Part shown: piece after piece, positions 36,886-44,589 of the stretch
How positions within the stretch are numbered: position 1 is the first letter of the stretch
How the letters are laid out: each line of letters begins with the position of its first letter
The notes under the pieces: model-generated
Seen by the model: only the letters and a program-made list of their open reading frames with translations
What the model was told of the DNA's origin: nothing
The model's database searches: none
Source of the DNA: Pseudomonas sp. LP_7_YM
GTDB lineage: Bacteria > Pseudomonadota > Gammaproteobacteria > Pseudomonadales > Pseudomonadaceae
DNA: 64,000 bases
Direction: 5' to 3'
NCBI RefSeq assembly: GCF_004364435.1
Contig: NZ_SOCT01000010.1
Location: 62,001 to 126,000 of the forward strand
Position numbers and translations under genes: made by a program

Positions 36886-37218
36886 CTATTCGCAGGCTGT
36901 GCTCGATGTCGTTTCCGCAGCGCCAGTGCTGAACCGACGCTTCACTGCGTGCTGCGAGCCGGGATGGCGTGCCGCGAACGCGATACTGTCAACGTGTGAG
37001 ATCAGCTTGGGCCAACTGGCGAAGCCCATTTCGCGTGCCAGTAGCCATTGTGCATCGGCAAGTCGATAGTCGGGGCCAGGCAAGCCCAGTGCTTGAAGCT
37101 GCGCCCGGGCCTCGTCAGCCTCGTTGTTTTTCAGTGCCTTCAAAAGACGCTTGGCGCGTTTACGCAGGGAGGGTAAATCCAGAAGACCGTGATGACGGGA
37201 AGTATTAGTGGCAGGCAT
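36886..37218 (-). CDS. N-terminal part of the frameshifted DUF1835 gene
   Basis: A 110-codon frame starting MPATNTSRHHGLLDLPSLRK with the helical pattern SLRKRAKRLLKALKNNEADEA and LADAQWLLAREMGFASWPKL. That pattern heads ankyrin-like and some DUF1835 proteins in pseudomonads. After FAARHPGSQHA the frame runs into residues that look non-coding (RFSTGAAETTSST). The other frame over the same bases reads on as HWRCGNDIEHSL, the DUF1835 start. It is best read as the 5' end of one gene with the feature at 35978-36862. Confidence 0.6.
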   Translation of the reverse strand: MPATNTSRHHGLLDLPSLRKRAKRLLKALKNNEADEARAQLQALGLPGPDYRLADAQWLLAREMGFASWPKLISHVDSIAFAARHPGSQHAVKRRFSTGAAETTSSTACE

Positions 37219-37438
37219 GCCAACTCCTTACAGGGCTCGGTCCGCCGACAAGCCAGGAGCTGGAATGAAAAATGTGGGAAGCATGCTTTGGGTGAACCCT
37301 TCGCGCGGACCGCAGGCGCAGCAAACGCCCAGGTCCGGACTGTAGCGGGAACGGCTGGCGCAAGTAAAGCGGGCGTGCTCGCAGCCCCCTGGATCTTCCC
37401 CTCAGATCGAGATGATGAGGCAAGCTCATCATCTGCAA

Positions 37439-37765
37439 TCATTGTTGAAGATCGACCCCTATATCGTCCAAAAGCCCGGTAATTGCAGCGGCCAAGCGAT
37501 TTTCATCGCGCTTGTAATACGTCCACTTGCCGACCTTGCTTGCCTTTACCAGACCTTGGTCATGTAAGGACTTCAAGCAAATCGAGGTGGCGGGTTGTGA
37601 GAGCCCGCTTTTCTCCTGGATCAGGCTCGCACAGACACCGTACACGCTGAAGTCATACAGCTGCGGGCAACCTTTAAAGGACTCGTGCGGGTCTTTAAGC
37701 CAACCCAGCACGGCTCGCCGTGTCGGGTTGGCGAGCACCTTGAGCGTCTCGTTCAACTCCTGCAT
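37439..37765 (-). CDS. ArsR-type HTH transcriptional regulator
   Basis: A 108-residue winged-helix regulator: LKVLANPTRRAVLGWLKDP at the N-terminus, recognition region KSGLSQPATSICLKSLHDQG, and wing VKASKVGKWTYYKRDENR. There is no Cys metal site of the ELCVCDL kind, so it is a non-metal-sensing member. ATG 37765 (MQELNETL) is chosen; an in-frame ATG at 37804 adds 13 residues but lacks a ribosome site. It lies directly downstream of the old-yellow-enzyme gene on the same strand, probably in one operon, and may bind the palindrome in front of that gene. Confidence 0.8.
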   Translation of the reverse strand: MQELNETLKVLANPTRRAVLGWLKDPHESFKGCPQLYDFSVYGVCASLIQEKSGLSQPATSICLKSLHDQGLVKASKVGKWTYYKRDENRLAAAITGLLDDIGVDLQQ

Positions 37766-37817
37766 TTCAATACTCGCCCCTTGTCGACGAGACAGTCTCG
37801 CCATTGAGGGCGGCAGT

Positions 37818-38942
37818 TTATGGCTTACTAAATGGATAGTCGATATAGCCTTCCTTGCCGCCACCATAAAGCGTCGCGTGATCGACCGGGTTAAGCGGTA
37901 CGCCGTTTTTGAATCGGTAAGGGAGATCGGGATTGGCAATAAACGTCCGACCAAACCCGAACAGGTCTCCATAACCGTCAGCCAGCATGCGCTTGGCTTT
38001 CTCTTCGGTGTAGCACCCGGAGTACATGATGGGCTTGGTAAAGACCTCACGCAGCGACTGGCGAAAGGACAGCGGCAGGTCAGGGCAATTATCCCAATCA
38101 GCTTCAGCAATGGACAGATAACCGATGCCCAAGCCATTGAGCATGGACGCGGCCTGAATGTAAGTGGCGTGTGGGTCGCTTTCCACAAGACCCAGATAAA
38201 CGCGCGCCTCAGTGGTGGTTTCAAACAGCGGCGAGAACCGCACACCTACGCGCTGCGCTCCGAAAACAGAGATAACGGCTTCGGTCACTTCGCGTAAGAA
38301 GCGCAGGCGATTATCCAGCGATCCGCCATATTCATCAGTGCGATGGTTGGTGTGCTCGGAAATGAATTGGTTGAGCAGATAGCCATTGGCCGAATGCAAC
38401 TCAACGCCGTCGAAACCCGCTTCTTTCGCATTGACCGCCGCCAGCCGATAAAGCTCGACCAACTCCCTGACCTCCTGAGTCGTCAGCTCACGGGGCAGGC
38501 TTGGGTCCGCCAAAGCGCCTGATGCCGGGCCAGTCTCGATAAACACTTTAACGGCCGTCGCTTTGATCGCAGAGGGCGCGACAGGAGGCTGTGAGTCAGG
38601 CTGCAAGCTGATGTGCGAAACCCGACCCACGTGCCACAGCTGGCAAAAAATCACGGCGCCTTGCTCATGAACCGCGCTGGTGATCTGCTTCCAGCCTTTG
38701 ACCTGTTCTTGACTATAAATACCGGGCGTCCAGGCATAACCCTGGCCCCGTGGCTCGATCTGCGTACCCTCAGTCACCATGAAGCCTGCGGCAGCACGTT
38801 GCCTGTAATACTCGCTCATCAAAGCATTGGGGATGTCGCCGGGCTGCGTGCTTCGCGAACGAGTCAAAGGCGGTAAGGCGATTCTGTTTCTGAGCGTGAA
38901 ACCAGCAAAGGAAAGCGGTTCAAACAAGCTTGAGTCGGTCAT
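37818..38942 (-). CDS. Old yellow enzyme family alkene reductase (NemA-like)
   Basis: A 374-residue FMN-dependent ene-reductase that uses NADPH to reduce activated alkenes, enals or nitro compounds. Signatures are FTLRNRIALPPLTRSRS, the QLWHVGR segment, VELHSANGYLLNQF with the substrate-binding His and Asn pair (about residues 181-184), RTDEYGGSLDNRLRF and DLFGFGRTFIANPDL. Length is standard. A perfect 16-base palindrome lies 40-55 bases before the start, and an ArsR-type regulator follows in the same direction, suggesting local control by electrophile stress. Confidence 0.9.
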   Translation of the reverse strand: MTDSSLFEPLSFAGFTLRNRIALPPLTRSRSTQPGDIPNALMSEYYRQRAAAGFMVTEGTQIEPRGQGYAWTPGIYSQEQVKGWKQITSAVHEQGAVIFCQLWHVGRVSHISLQPDSQPPVAPSAIKATAVKVFIETGPASGALADPSLPRELTTQEVRELVELYRLAAVNAKEAGFDGVELHSANGYLLNQFISEHTNHRTDEYGGSLDNRLRFLREVTEAVISVFGAQRVGVRFSPLFETTTEARVYLGLVESDPHATYIQAASMLNGLGIGYLSIAEADWDNCPDLPLSFRQSLREVFTKPIMYSGCYTEEKAKRMLADGYGDLFGFGRTFIANPDLPYRFKNGVPLNPVDHATLYGGGKEGYIDYPFSKP

Positions 38943-38981
38943 TTCGAATCCGGGCAGTTCAGGGAAGAGGTCGACACATTA

Positions 38982-38997
38982 ACACATTCGAATGTGT
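38982..38997 (-). promoter_or_regulatory. Palindromic operator upstream of the old-yellow-enzyme gene
   Basis: A perfect inverted repeat ACACATTCGAATGTGT, with related half-sites flanking it (CACATTA to the left, TATGTGTTGATGTG to the right). It lies 40 to 55 bases upstream of ATG 38942, a normal operator position. The likely binder is the ArsR-type regulator of the same operon. Confidence 0.55.
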
Positions 38998-39309
38998 ATA
39001 TGTGTTGATGTGCAGTGAAATGTCTTAGCGTGTGACCTGGCTACTGTTTCGTACGGCATCCTCCAAGAGCTGCCTGCTACCACAACAGGACGAGCGAGGA
39101 ATGGCATTGGGTCGATTCCAGGCAGCGAGGTCTCACTGTGCTCGTCATCAAGGACTCGGCGGGGCAGAGGTGACGAGATTGGTTGTGACGTTATGAATCC
39201 CTATCCGATGATGCGGATTACATGAAGGATTCGTGCGCTAATCGATTACGACGGTCGGGCCAACATGTGAGGCTTGAGTGCGTGGTGAGTTGTTTCCTGA
39301 GGCCACAAG

Positions 39310-39338
39310 GGAACCGATTTGCCGCTGGCTACCACTCA
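39310..39338 (+). promoter_or_regulatory. hrp box (HrpL-dependent promoter) of the 39.7 kb effector candidate
   Basis: GGAACC at 39310-39315, 16 bases, then CCACTCA at 39332-39338: a complete match to GGAACC-N16-CCACNNA. The next sizeable plus-strand gene starts 347 bases downstream, farther than the usual 50-200, and no terminator is seen between. Confidence 0.88.
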
Positions 39339-39684
39339 TGCTGTATGACAATGCCCTGAGAGAAGATACATGCCGTCAGGTTGAACATTAATAGCTCTTC
39401 ATTATTTGCCCATATCGTCGAGCGGGCTTTAGCACCTTCCACAGCGCAGTTGAGATGAGTCTTAACGCTACTCAGTGCGCTGCAAATCCAGGTAGCGCGC
39501 TGGTATGACACGAATAACGAGGATGAACATTTACCTGCCGTATGTCATGTCTGTCACCGCAAGTCAGTCACGACGACGTTACCCGATATTGGGGAAAACT
39601 CTCCATTATTATTTCAGCGCTTACTTCAAGTTTGATCCTCTATGATAGGGGGTTTAAATACTTTGTCCTAACGGAATTTTAGAA

Positions 39685-40881
39685 ATGTCATTCCCGATTA
39701 ACAACGCTAACGACTTTAATCCATATATCAACGCTCATGCTGAGGCCGCTCGCTCGGTACCTCAAGCTGCTCCTCGTCCGGTTATGCGCCCAGGTGCTGG
39801 TATAGGCAGTGTTAATGGACAGCAAGTAAGCATGGCGCCGCTAAGTCGATCAGGCTTTACTTCTGCGTTTTCAACACAGCAGACCTCCGTGGTAGCACAC
39901 CGCGCGCGTCTCGCAATCTCTGCGCGCAATGCGCAGCAGATCCTGGCTAACACTCGAGATTTGTCACAAAAGGCTGCCAGGGACATGCACGCAATAGCAA
40001 CACTTGAACTTCGTGGTTTAGAGGCAACCTACGAAATCATATCTCTCATGAGTAAAAATCATATCGCGCGTTTTTCTCGGTCTGATATTGACACGATAGT
40101 TGAGGCGTTAGACGACTACCAGGCGCAATACGGCGACAACTTTCTTATGAACGTAAGCGCTATGGGGTACCCATCGCTCGAGCATTATCTTGATAGCACA
40201 GGGGTCAGAGGGACGCATGCGGTAGAAACGTTCATCCGCGAATTTACCGATAGACATACAGATGCCTCAGACCTGACCGAAGATGATATGGACGAGATCA
40301 AGACTCGCTTGACCGATCGCCTGGCTGAGCCTACCAGTATTTTAAAAAATTTCATTCATACAGGTCCGCGCCTCTCGAGCATTCCTCTTCTGAAGGGTGC
40401 TACCGGCACGGATAATCCGGTCACAACGCAAGTTAACGGTGCTGACACAGTTATATCGGCCCTTAACGGTCAAGCCATAAATTTCAATGGCTTTCTCAGC
40501 ACGACTGCAGACTTTAGCGTTGCACTGGAGTTTGCCGGTTTGACTGCGGCTGAAGATTTAGGCACTCCCATGTTTACGGTGGATCTCAACAGCAACTCCG
40601 AGGAGTCAGAAGTACTACGGCGTACTGCACTTAGATTTGTGCAAAGCAAGGAGTGCGATACTGACTCCATTTTATATTACTTTAAAAGCAATAACGTAGC
40701 CGGTATCAGTATTAATGCCACTAAAGCAAGTGCTTACCCTGACGTTGAACCTGATCGTCTCGCTACTGAGGATGAGATCTTACTCAATCCGGGGCACTTC
40801 TTTCAGCCAGAGCAGATTGTGCTGCATTCTGGAGGCGTAGCTATGATTGGAAGTCTCAGCTACGGCAGAGATACAGGGTGA
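39685..40881 (+). CDS. Candidate type III effector with ADP-ribosyltransferase-like C-terminus
   Basis: A 398-residue protein in AT-rich DNA behind an hrp box. The N-terminal 100 residues are Ser/Asn/Pro/Ala/Gln-rich, as in secreted effectors, although an Asp occurs already at position 10. The C-terminal part shows an R-S-E type ADP-ribosyltransferase pattern: PLLKGAT (residues 234-240) where the catalytic Arg normally sits, GFLSTTADFSVALEF (STT at 272-274) and EDEILLNPGHFF with the ExE pair Glu362/Glu364. The Lys237 in place of Arg is notable; Arg229 is an alternative. It may relate to HopO/HopU-like effectors, but I cannot assign a name. Enzymatic activity is uncertain. Confidence 0.75.
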   Translation: MSFPINNANDFNPYINAHAEAARSVPQAAPRPVMRPGAGIGSVNGQQVSMAPLSRSGFTSAFSTQQTSVVAHRARLAISARNAQQILANTRDLSQKAARDMHAIATLELRGLEATYEIISLMSKNHIARFSRSDIDTIVEALDDYQAQYGDNFLMNVSAMGYPSLEHYLDSTGVRGTHAVETFIREFTDRHTDASDLTEDDMDEIKTRLTDRLAEPTSILKNFIHTGPRLSSIPLLKGATGTDNPVTTQVNGADTVISALNGQAINFNGFLSTTADFSVALEFAGLTAAEDLGTPMFTVDLNSNSEESEVLRRTALRFVQSKECDTDSILYYFKSNNVAGISINATKASAYPDVEPDRLATEDEILLNPGHFFQPEQIVLHSGGVAMIGSLSYGRDTG

Positions 40882-40937
40882 AAACCTTCATCTGAATAGT
40901 CGGCCGCGGGCATTGGTACCTCGCTTTAGATTCCGCC

Positions 40938-41669
40938 TTGATGCGGTTTACCCAAGCGAGGCTTAAATCTCGCGGATCTGCTCATTCTGGCTGCACATCA
41001 TACGCTGTATCCTTTTGGGGCCTTGCTCTGGCGCAGCATGGCGAGGTGCCCGAGCGATTCGGTCCTTGGTCAACGATTTATCAGCGGTTCCGGGAATGGC
41101 GTGATTGCGGAGCTTTTGAGCTGATGCTCAAGCGTCTTCATATCCGCTTGAATGAGCAGGGTTTGATTGACCTGGAAACATGGATGATCAACTCCACTGC
41201 CGTACGAGCAACCCGGGCCTCATCAAGTGCCGGGAAAAAAGGGGGTGCAAAGAACCGCAAGACCACGCGCTCGGGCGCGGTCGGGGCGGTCTGACAACCA
41301 AGATTCACATGCTGTGCGACGCCAATGGTGTGCCTCTGCGTTTCCTGTTGTCGGGCGGACAAGCCAGCGATATTGCCTATGCCCAACCGCTACTCGATCA
41401 GGCTTGCATTCCCAGCCTGCGTGGTCGCCCGCGCAAGCGCTGCCGTTGGTTGCTGGCTGACAAGAAACATCATCGAACGCATGTTCGGCTGGCAGAAGGA
41501 GAACAGACGCATCGTGACGCGCTTCGACAAACTCGCAACACGTTTTGCGACGATGGTCTCATTGGCATGTGTATGCGATGCGATGCTTGCGACAATACTT
41601 TATGTACAGAGCCTTGTGATTCTATTCCCCGGACATATGAGGGGGGAGCGGCGCTTTTCGGCTCTGTAA
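40938..41669 (+). pseudogene. IS5-family transposase remnant
   Basis: Pieces of an IS5/IS427-type transposase in three frames. They are ERFGPWSTIYQRFREWRDCG to WMINSTAVRATRASSSAGKKGG (first frame), GGLTTKIHMLCDANGVPLRFLLSGGQASD to RGRPRKRCRWLLADK (second frame), and NIIERMFGWQKENRRIVTRFDKLA (third frame). The two-ORF layout is normal for this group. However, the part with the second catalytic Asp between LLADK and NIIERM is deleted and the N-terminus is damaged. It sits directly between the effector candidate and tRNA-Leu. Confidence 0.82.
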
Positions 41670-41702
41670 GCCGCATACTGATTACGCAAAATTTACGCCA
41701 GA

Positions 41703-41738
41703 CGAAAAAAAAGACCTTGAAAATCAAGGTCTTTTTTC
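41703..41738 (-). terminator. Intrinsic terminator of tRNA-Leu
   Basis: Inverted repeat GACCTTGA-AAA-TCAAGGTC flanked by A-runs and T-runs, so it could work in both directions. In the minus orientation it follows the tRNA by about eight bases. Confidence 0.85.
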
Positions 41739-41745
41739 AATTTGG

Positions 41746-41830
41746 TGGTGCCCCGAGGGAGAATCGAACTCCCACTTCTTTCGAAAACGGATTTTGAATC
41801 CGCCGCGTCTACCAATTCCGCCATCAGGGC
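41746..41830 (-). tRNA. tRNA-Leu (anticodon CAA)
   Basis: An 85-base class II tRNA on the minus strand, beginning GCCCTGATGGCGGAATTGG and ending in an encoded CCA. The anticodon loop TTCAAAA gives CAA. The acceptor stem pairs GCCCTGA with the TCGGGGC-side bases, with a G-T mismatch allowed; the long variable arm and T-arm (GTTCGATTC) are present. In the P. syringae complex this tRNA next to queA and tgt marks the exchangeable effector locus edge of the Hrp island. Confidence 0.95.
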
Positions 41831-41938
41831 TCAATGGCGGCGAAGTATAGAGATGAGACGACCGTTGGTCAATCATGTTTGATGGTCAATTTTCAGGTTT
41901 TCGGCTAAACTTCGCGGCCCTGCTAGACGAACCCCATC

Positions 41939-43003
41939 ATGCGTGTCGCCGACTTTACCTTCGAACTCCCTGATGCATTGATCGCTCGCCATCCTTTGGC
42001 GGAGCGTCGCAGCAGCCGTTTGCTGACCCTCGACGGGCCGAGCGGTGCGCTGGCTCATCGCCAATTTACTGATCTGCTGGAGCATTTGCGCCCTGGCGAT
42101 CTCATGGTTTTCAACAACACCCGGGTAATTCCCGCGCGTTTGTTCGGGCAGAAAGCCTCTGGCGGCAAGCTGGAGATTCTGGTGGAGCGGGTGCTGGATC
42201 AGCATCGCGTGCTGGCCCATGTGCGTTCCAGCAAGTCGCCGAAGGCGGGTTCGACGATCCTCATCGATGGCGGTGGCGAGGCCGGGATGGTCGCGCGCCA
42301 CGATGCGCTGTTCGAGCTGCACTTTGCCGAGCCGGTCTTGCCCTTGTTGGAACGAGTCGGGCATATGCCGTTGCCTCCTTATATAGATCGCCCGGATGAC
42401 GCCGCCGACCGTGAGCGTTATCAGACGGTGTATGCGCAGCGTGCCGGTGCGGTGGCTGCGCCGACGGCGGGGTTGCATTTCGATCAGACGATGATGGATG
42501 CAATTGCCGAGAAAGGTGTCGAGACGGCGTTCGTCACGTTGCACGTGGGGGCGGGGACGTTTCAGCCGGTGCGCGTTGAGCGTGTCGAGGACCACCATAT
42601 GCACAATGAGTGGCTGGAAGTCACTCAGGACGTGGTCGACGCTGTTGCTGCCTGTCGCGCACGCGGTGGTCGGGTGATCGCGGTCGGAACGACCAGTGTC
42701 CGCTCGCTGGAGAGTGCAGCTCGCGATGGCGTGCTCAAGCCGTTCAGTGGCGACACCGATATCTTTATCTATCCGGGGCGACCGTTTCATGTGGTCGATG
42801 CCTTGGTGACCAACTTCCATCTGCCTGAATCCACGTTGTTGATGCTGGTTTCGGCATTCGCCGGTTACCCGGAAACCATGGCGGCCTACGCGGCGGCGGT
42901 GGAAAACGGTTACCGCTTCTTCAGTTACGGGGATGCCATGTTCATCACCCGCAATCCCGCGCCGACGGCTCCCAAGGACTCGGCCTCAGAGGATCAAGCA
43001 TGA
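41939..43003 (+). CDS. queA: S-adenosylmethionine:tRNA ribosyltransferase-isomerase QueA
   Basis: A 354-residue QueA, which moves the ribosyl part of SAM onto preQ1-modified tRNA to form epoxyqueuosine. Family landmarks are FELPDALIARHPLAERRSSRLL at the start, LVFNNTR (here DLMVFNNTRVIPARLFG), AAPTAGLHFD, LHVGAGTFQPVR and FHLPESTLLMLVSAFAG. Length is normal. It overlaps tgt by four bases, the standard queA-tgt arrangement. Confidence 0.97.
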   Translation: MRVADFTFELPDALIARHPLAERRSSRLLTLDGPSGALAHRQFTDLLEHLRPGDLMVFNNTRVIPARLFGQKASGGKLEILVERVLDQHRVLAHVRSSKSPKAGSTILIDGGGEAGMVARHDALFELHFAEPVLPLLERVGHMPLPPYIDRPDDAADRERYQTVYAQRAGAVAAPTAGLHFDQTMMDAIAEKGVETAFVTLHVGAGTFQPVRVERVEDHHMHNEWLEVTQDVVDAVAACRARGGRVIAVGTTSVRSLESAARDGVLKPFSGDTDIFIYPGRPFHVVDALVTNFHLPESTLLMLVSAFAGYPETMAAYAAAVENGYRFFSYGDAMFITRNPAPTAPKDSASEDQA

Positions 43004-44133
43004 GTCGCACCTGTCGTATGTCTTTCGAGCTGCTTGCTACCGATGGCAAGGCGCGTCGTGGTCGTCTGACCTTCCCGCGTGGCGTGGTCGAAACCCCGGC
43101 GTTCATGCCGGTGGGCACCTATGGCACAGTCAAGGGCATGCTGCCCCGAGACATCGAGGCCACGGGTGCGCAGATCATCCTCGGCAATACCTTCCACCTG
43201 TGGCTGCGCCCTGGCACCGAAGTGATCAAGGGCCACGGCGACCTGCACGATTTCATGCAGTGGAAAGGCCCGATCCTGACCGATTCCGGCGGTTTTCAGG
43301 TGTTTAGCCTCGGCGCCATGCGCAAGATCAAGGAGGAGGGCGTGACCTTTGCCTCTCCTGTAGATGGCGCGAAGGTGTTCATGGGGCCCGAAGAGTCGAT
43401 GCAGGTGCAGCGCGACCTGGGGTCTGACATCGTGATGATCTTCGACGAATGCACGCCTTACCCTGCTGACGAGGATGTTGCGCGTACGTCGATGGAGCTG
43501 TCACTGCGCTGGGCCAAACGCTCGAAAATCGCCCATGGCGAGAACACCGCAGCGCTGTTCGGCATCGTTCAGGGCGGCATGCACGAGAACTTGCGCATGC
43601 GCTCGCTGGACGGCTTGAACGAGCTGGATTTCGACGGTCTGGCCATCGGTGGTCTGTCGGTGGGCGAGCCCAAGCACGAGATGATCAAGGTCCTGGATTA
43701 TCTGCCAGGCCGGATGCCGGCTGAAAAACCTCGTTACCTTATGGGTGTAGGCAAGCCCGAAGACCTGGTTGAAGGTGTGCGCCGCGGCATTGACATGTTC
43801 GACTGCGTCATGCCAACGCGCAATGCTCGCAACGGTCATCTGTTCATCGACACCGGTGTGCTGAAGATTCGTAATGCGTTTCATCGCCACGATGATTCGC
43901 CGCTGGATCCGACCTGCGATTGCTACACCTGCAAAAACTTCTCCCGTGCTTATCTGCACCACTTGGACAAGTGTGGCGAAATGCTGGGGAGCATGCTCAA
44001 TACGATCCACAATTTGCGGCATTACCAGCTGCTTATGGCTGGTTTGCGCGAGGCTATTCAACAGGGTACATTGGCCGCCTTTGTCGACACCTTCTATGCC
44101 AAACGCGGGCTTGCGACGCCGCTGCTGGACTGA
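43000..44133 (+). CDS. tgt: Queuine tRNA-ribosyltransferase (tRNA-guanine transglycosylase)
   Basis: A 377-residue Tgt that exchanges the wobble guanine of GUN-anticodon tRNAs for preQ1. Motifs are PAFMPVGTYGTVKGM, LTDSGGFQVFSL with the catalytic Asp, FDECTPYPA and the second Asp in FDCVMPTRNARNG. The zinc site is CDCYTC with His in LHHLDK. ATG 43000 follows AGAGGA and overlaps the queA stop; ATG 43018 (MSFELLATDG) is the commoner start in other species and is possible. Confidence 0.97.
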   Translation: MSRTCRMSFELLATDGKARRGRLTFPRGVVETPAFMPVGTYGTVKGMLPRDIEATGAQIILGNTFHLWLRPGTEVIKGHGDLHDFMQWKGPILTDSGGFQVFSLGAMRKIKEEGVTFASPVDGAKVFMGPEESMQVQRDLGSDIVMIFDECTPYPADEDVARTSMELSLRWAKRSKIAHGENTAALFGIVQGGMHENLRMRSLDGLNELDFDGLAIGGLSVGEPKHEMIKVLDYLPGRMPAEKPRYLMGVGKPEDLVEGVRRGIDMFDCVMPTRNARNGHLFIDTGVLKIRNAFHRHDDSPLDPTCDCYTCKNFSRAYLHHLDKCGEMLGSMLNTIHNLRHYQLLMAGLREAIQQGTLAAFVDTFYAKRGLATPLLD

Positions 44134-44188
44134 ATGACAGCCGGTCTTACCGCTTCTTATTATTAAAAGTATGCAACTGGAGTGTTAA

Positions 44189-44527
44189 ATGAGCTTTTTC
44201 ATCTCTTCCGCTTTCGCGGATGCGGCTGCACCTGCTGCCGCAGGCCCAATGGGCGGTGGTTTCGAGTGGATATTTCTGGTCGGCTTCGTGGCCATCTTCT
44301 ATCTGATGATCTGGCGTCCGCAGGCCAAGCGCGCCAAAGAGCAGAAGAATCTGCTGGGCAACTTGCAGAAGGGCGATGAAGTCGTCACTTCCGGCGGTAT
44401 CGCGGGCAAGATCAACAAAGTGACCGACGACTTCGTTGTTATCGAAGTTTCCGACACTGTAGAACTGAAGATCCAGAAGGGTGCCATCGCTGCCACCCTG
44501 CCTAAAGGCACTCTGAAAGCCATCTGA
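44189..44527 (+). CDS. yajC: Sec translocon accessory protein YajC
   Basis: A 112-residue YajC with one membrane helix (WIFLVGFVAIFYLMIW, about residues 28-43), the basic RPQAKRAKEQ boundary and a cytoplasmic domain with GDEVVTSGGIAGKI. It belongs to the SecDF-YajC complex that assists protein export. The usual order yajC-secD-secF follows. Confidence 0.95.
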   Translation: MSFFISSAFADAAAPAAAGPMGGGFEWIFLVGFVAIFYLMIWRPQAKRAKEQKNLLGNLQKGDEVVTSGGIAGKINKVTDDFVVIEVSDTVELKIQKGAIAATLPKGTLKAI

Positions 44528-44589
44528 TTCCAGTCTTTTACCAATCGACGGGGCGCGCAAGGCGCCCCGCGTTATAAGCAGGCGGCGTG

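Larger units (their letters stand above)
38943..39684 (+). other. Long intergenic region holding an operator and an hrp box
   Basis: About 740 bases, AT-richer than the surroundings toward the right. It contains the palindrome at 38982-38997, an hrp box at 39310-39338 and a 347-base untranslated stretch from that box to the effector start. In frame with ATG 39345 the codons read MTMP-stop, then an open run to 39456 including NINSSSLFAHIVERALAP. This looks like a decayed small gene such as a chaperone or effector head. I see nothing else. Confidence 0.45.

Noticed and set aside
41180..41797. Frame running from the IS5 remnant through the terminator into tRNA-Leu
   Set aside because: Beyond about 41460 it is out of the transposase frame and translates the terminator and tRNA; not a gene.
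41746..41830. A second copy of the tRNA-Leu 3' end as the other attachment site of an integrated island
   Set aside because: I looked for repeats of the T-arm/acceptor sequence across the accessory region and found none, so island borders are not defined by an att duplication here.
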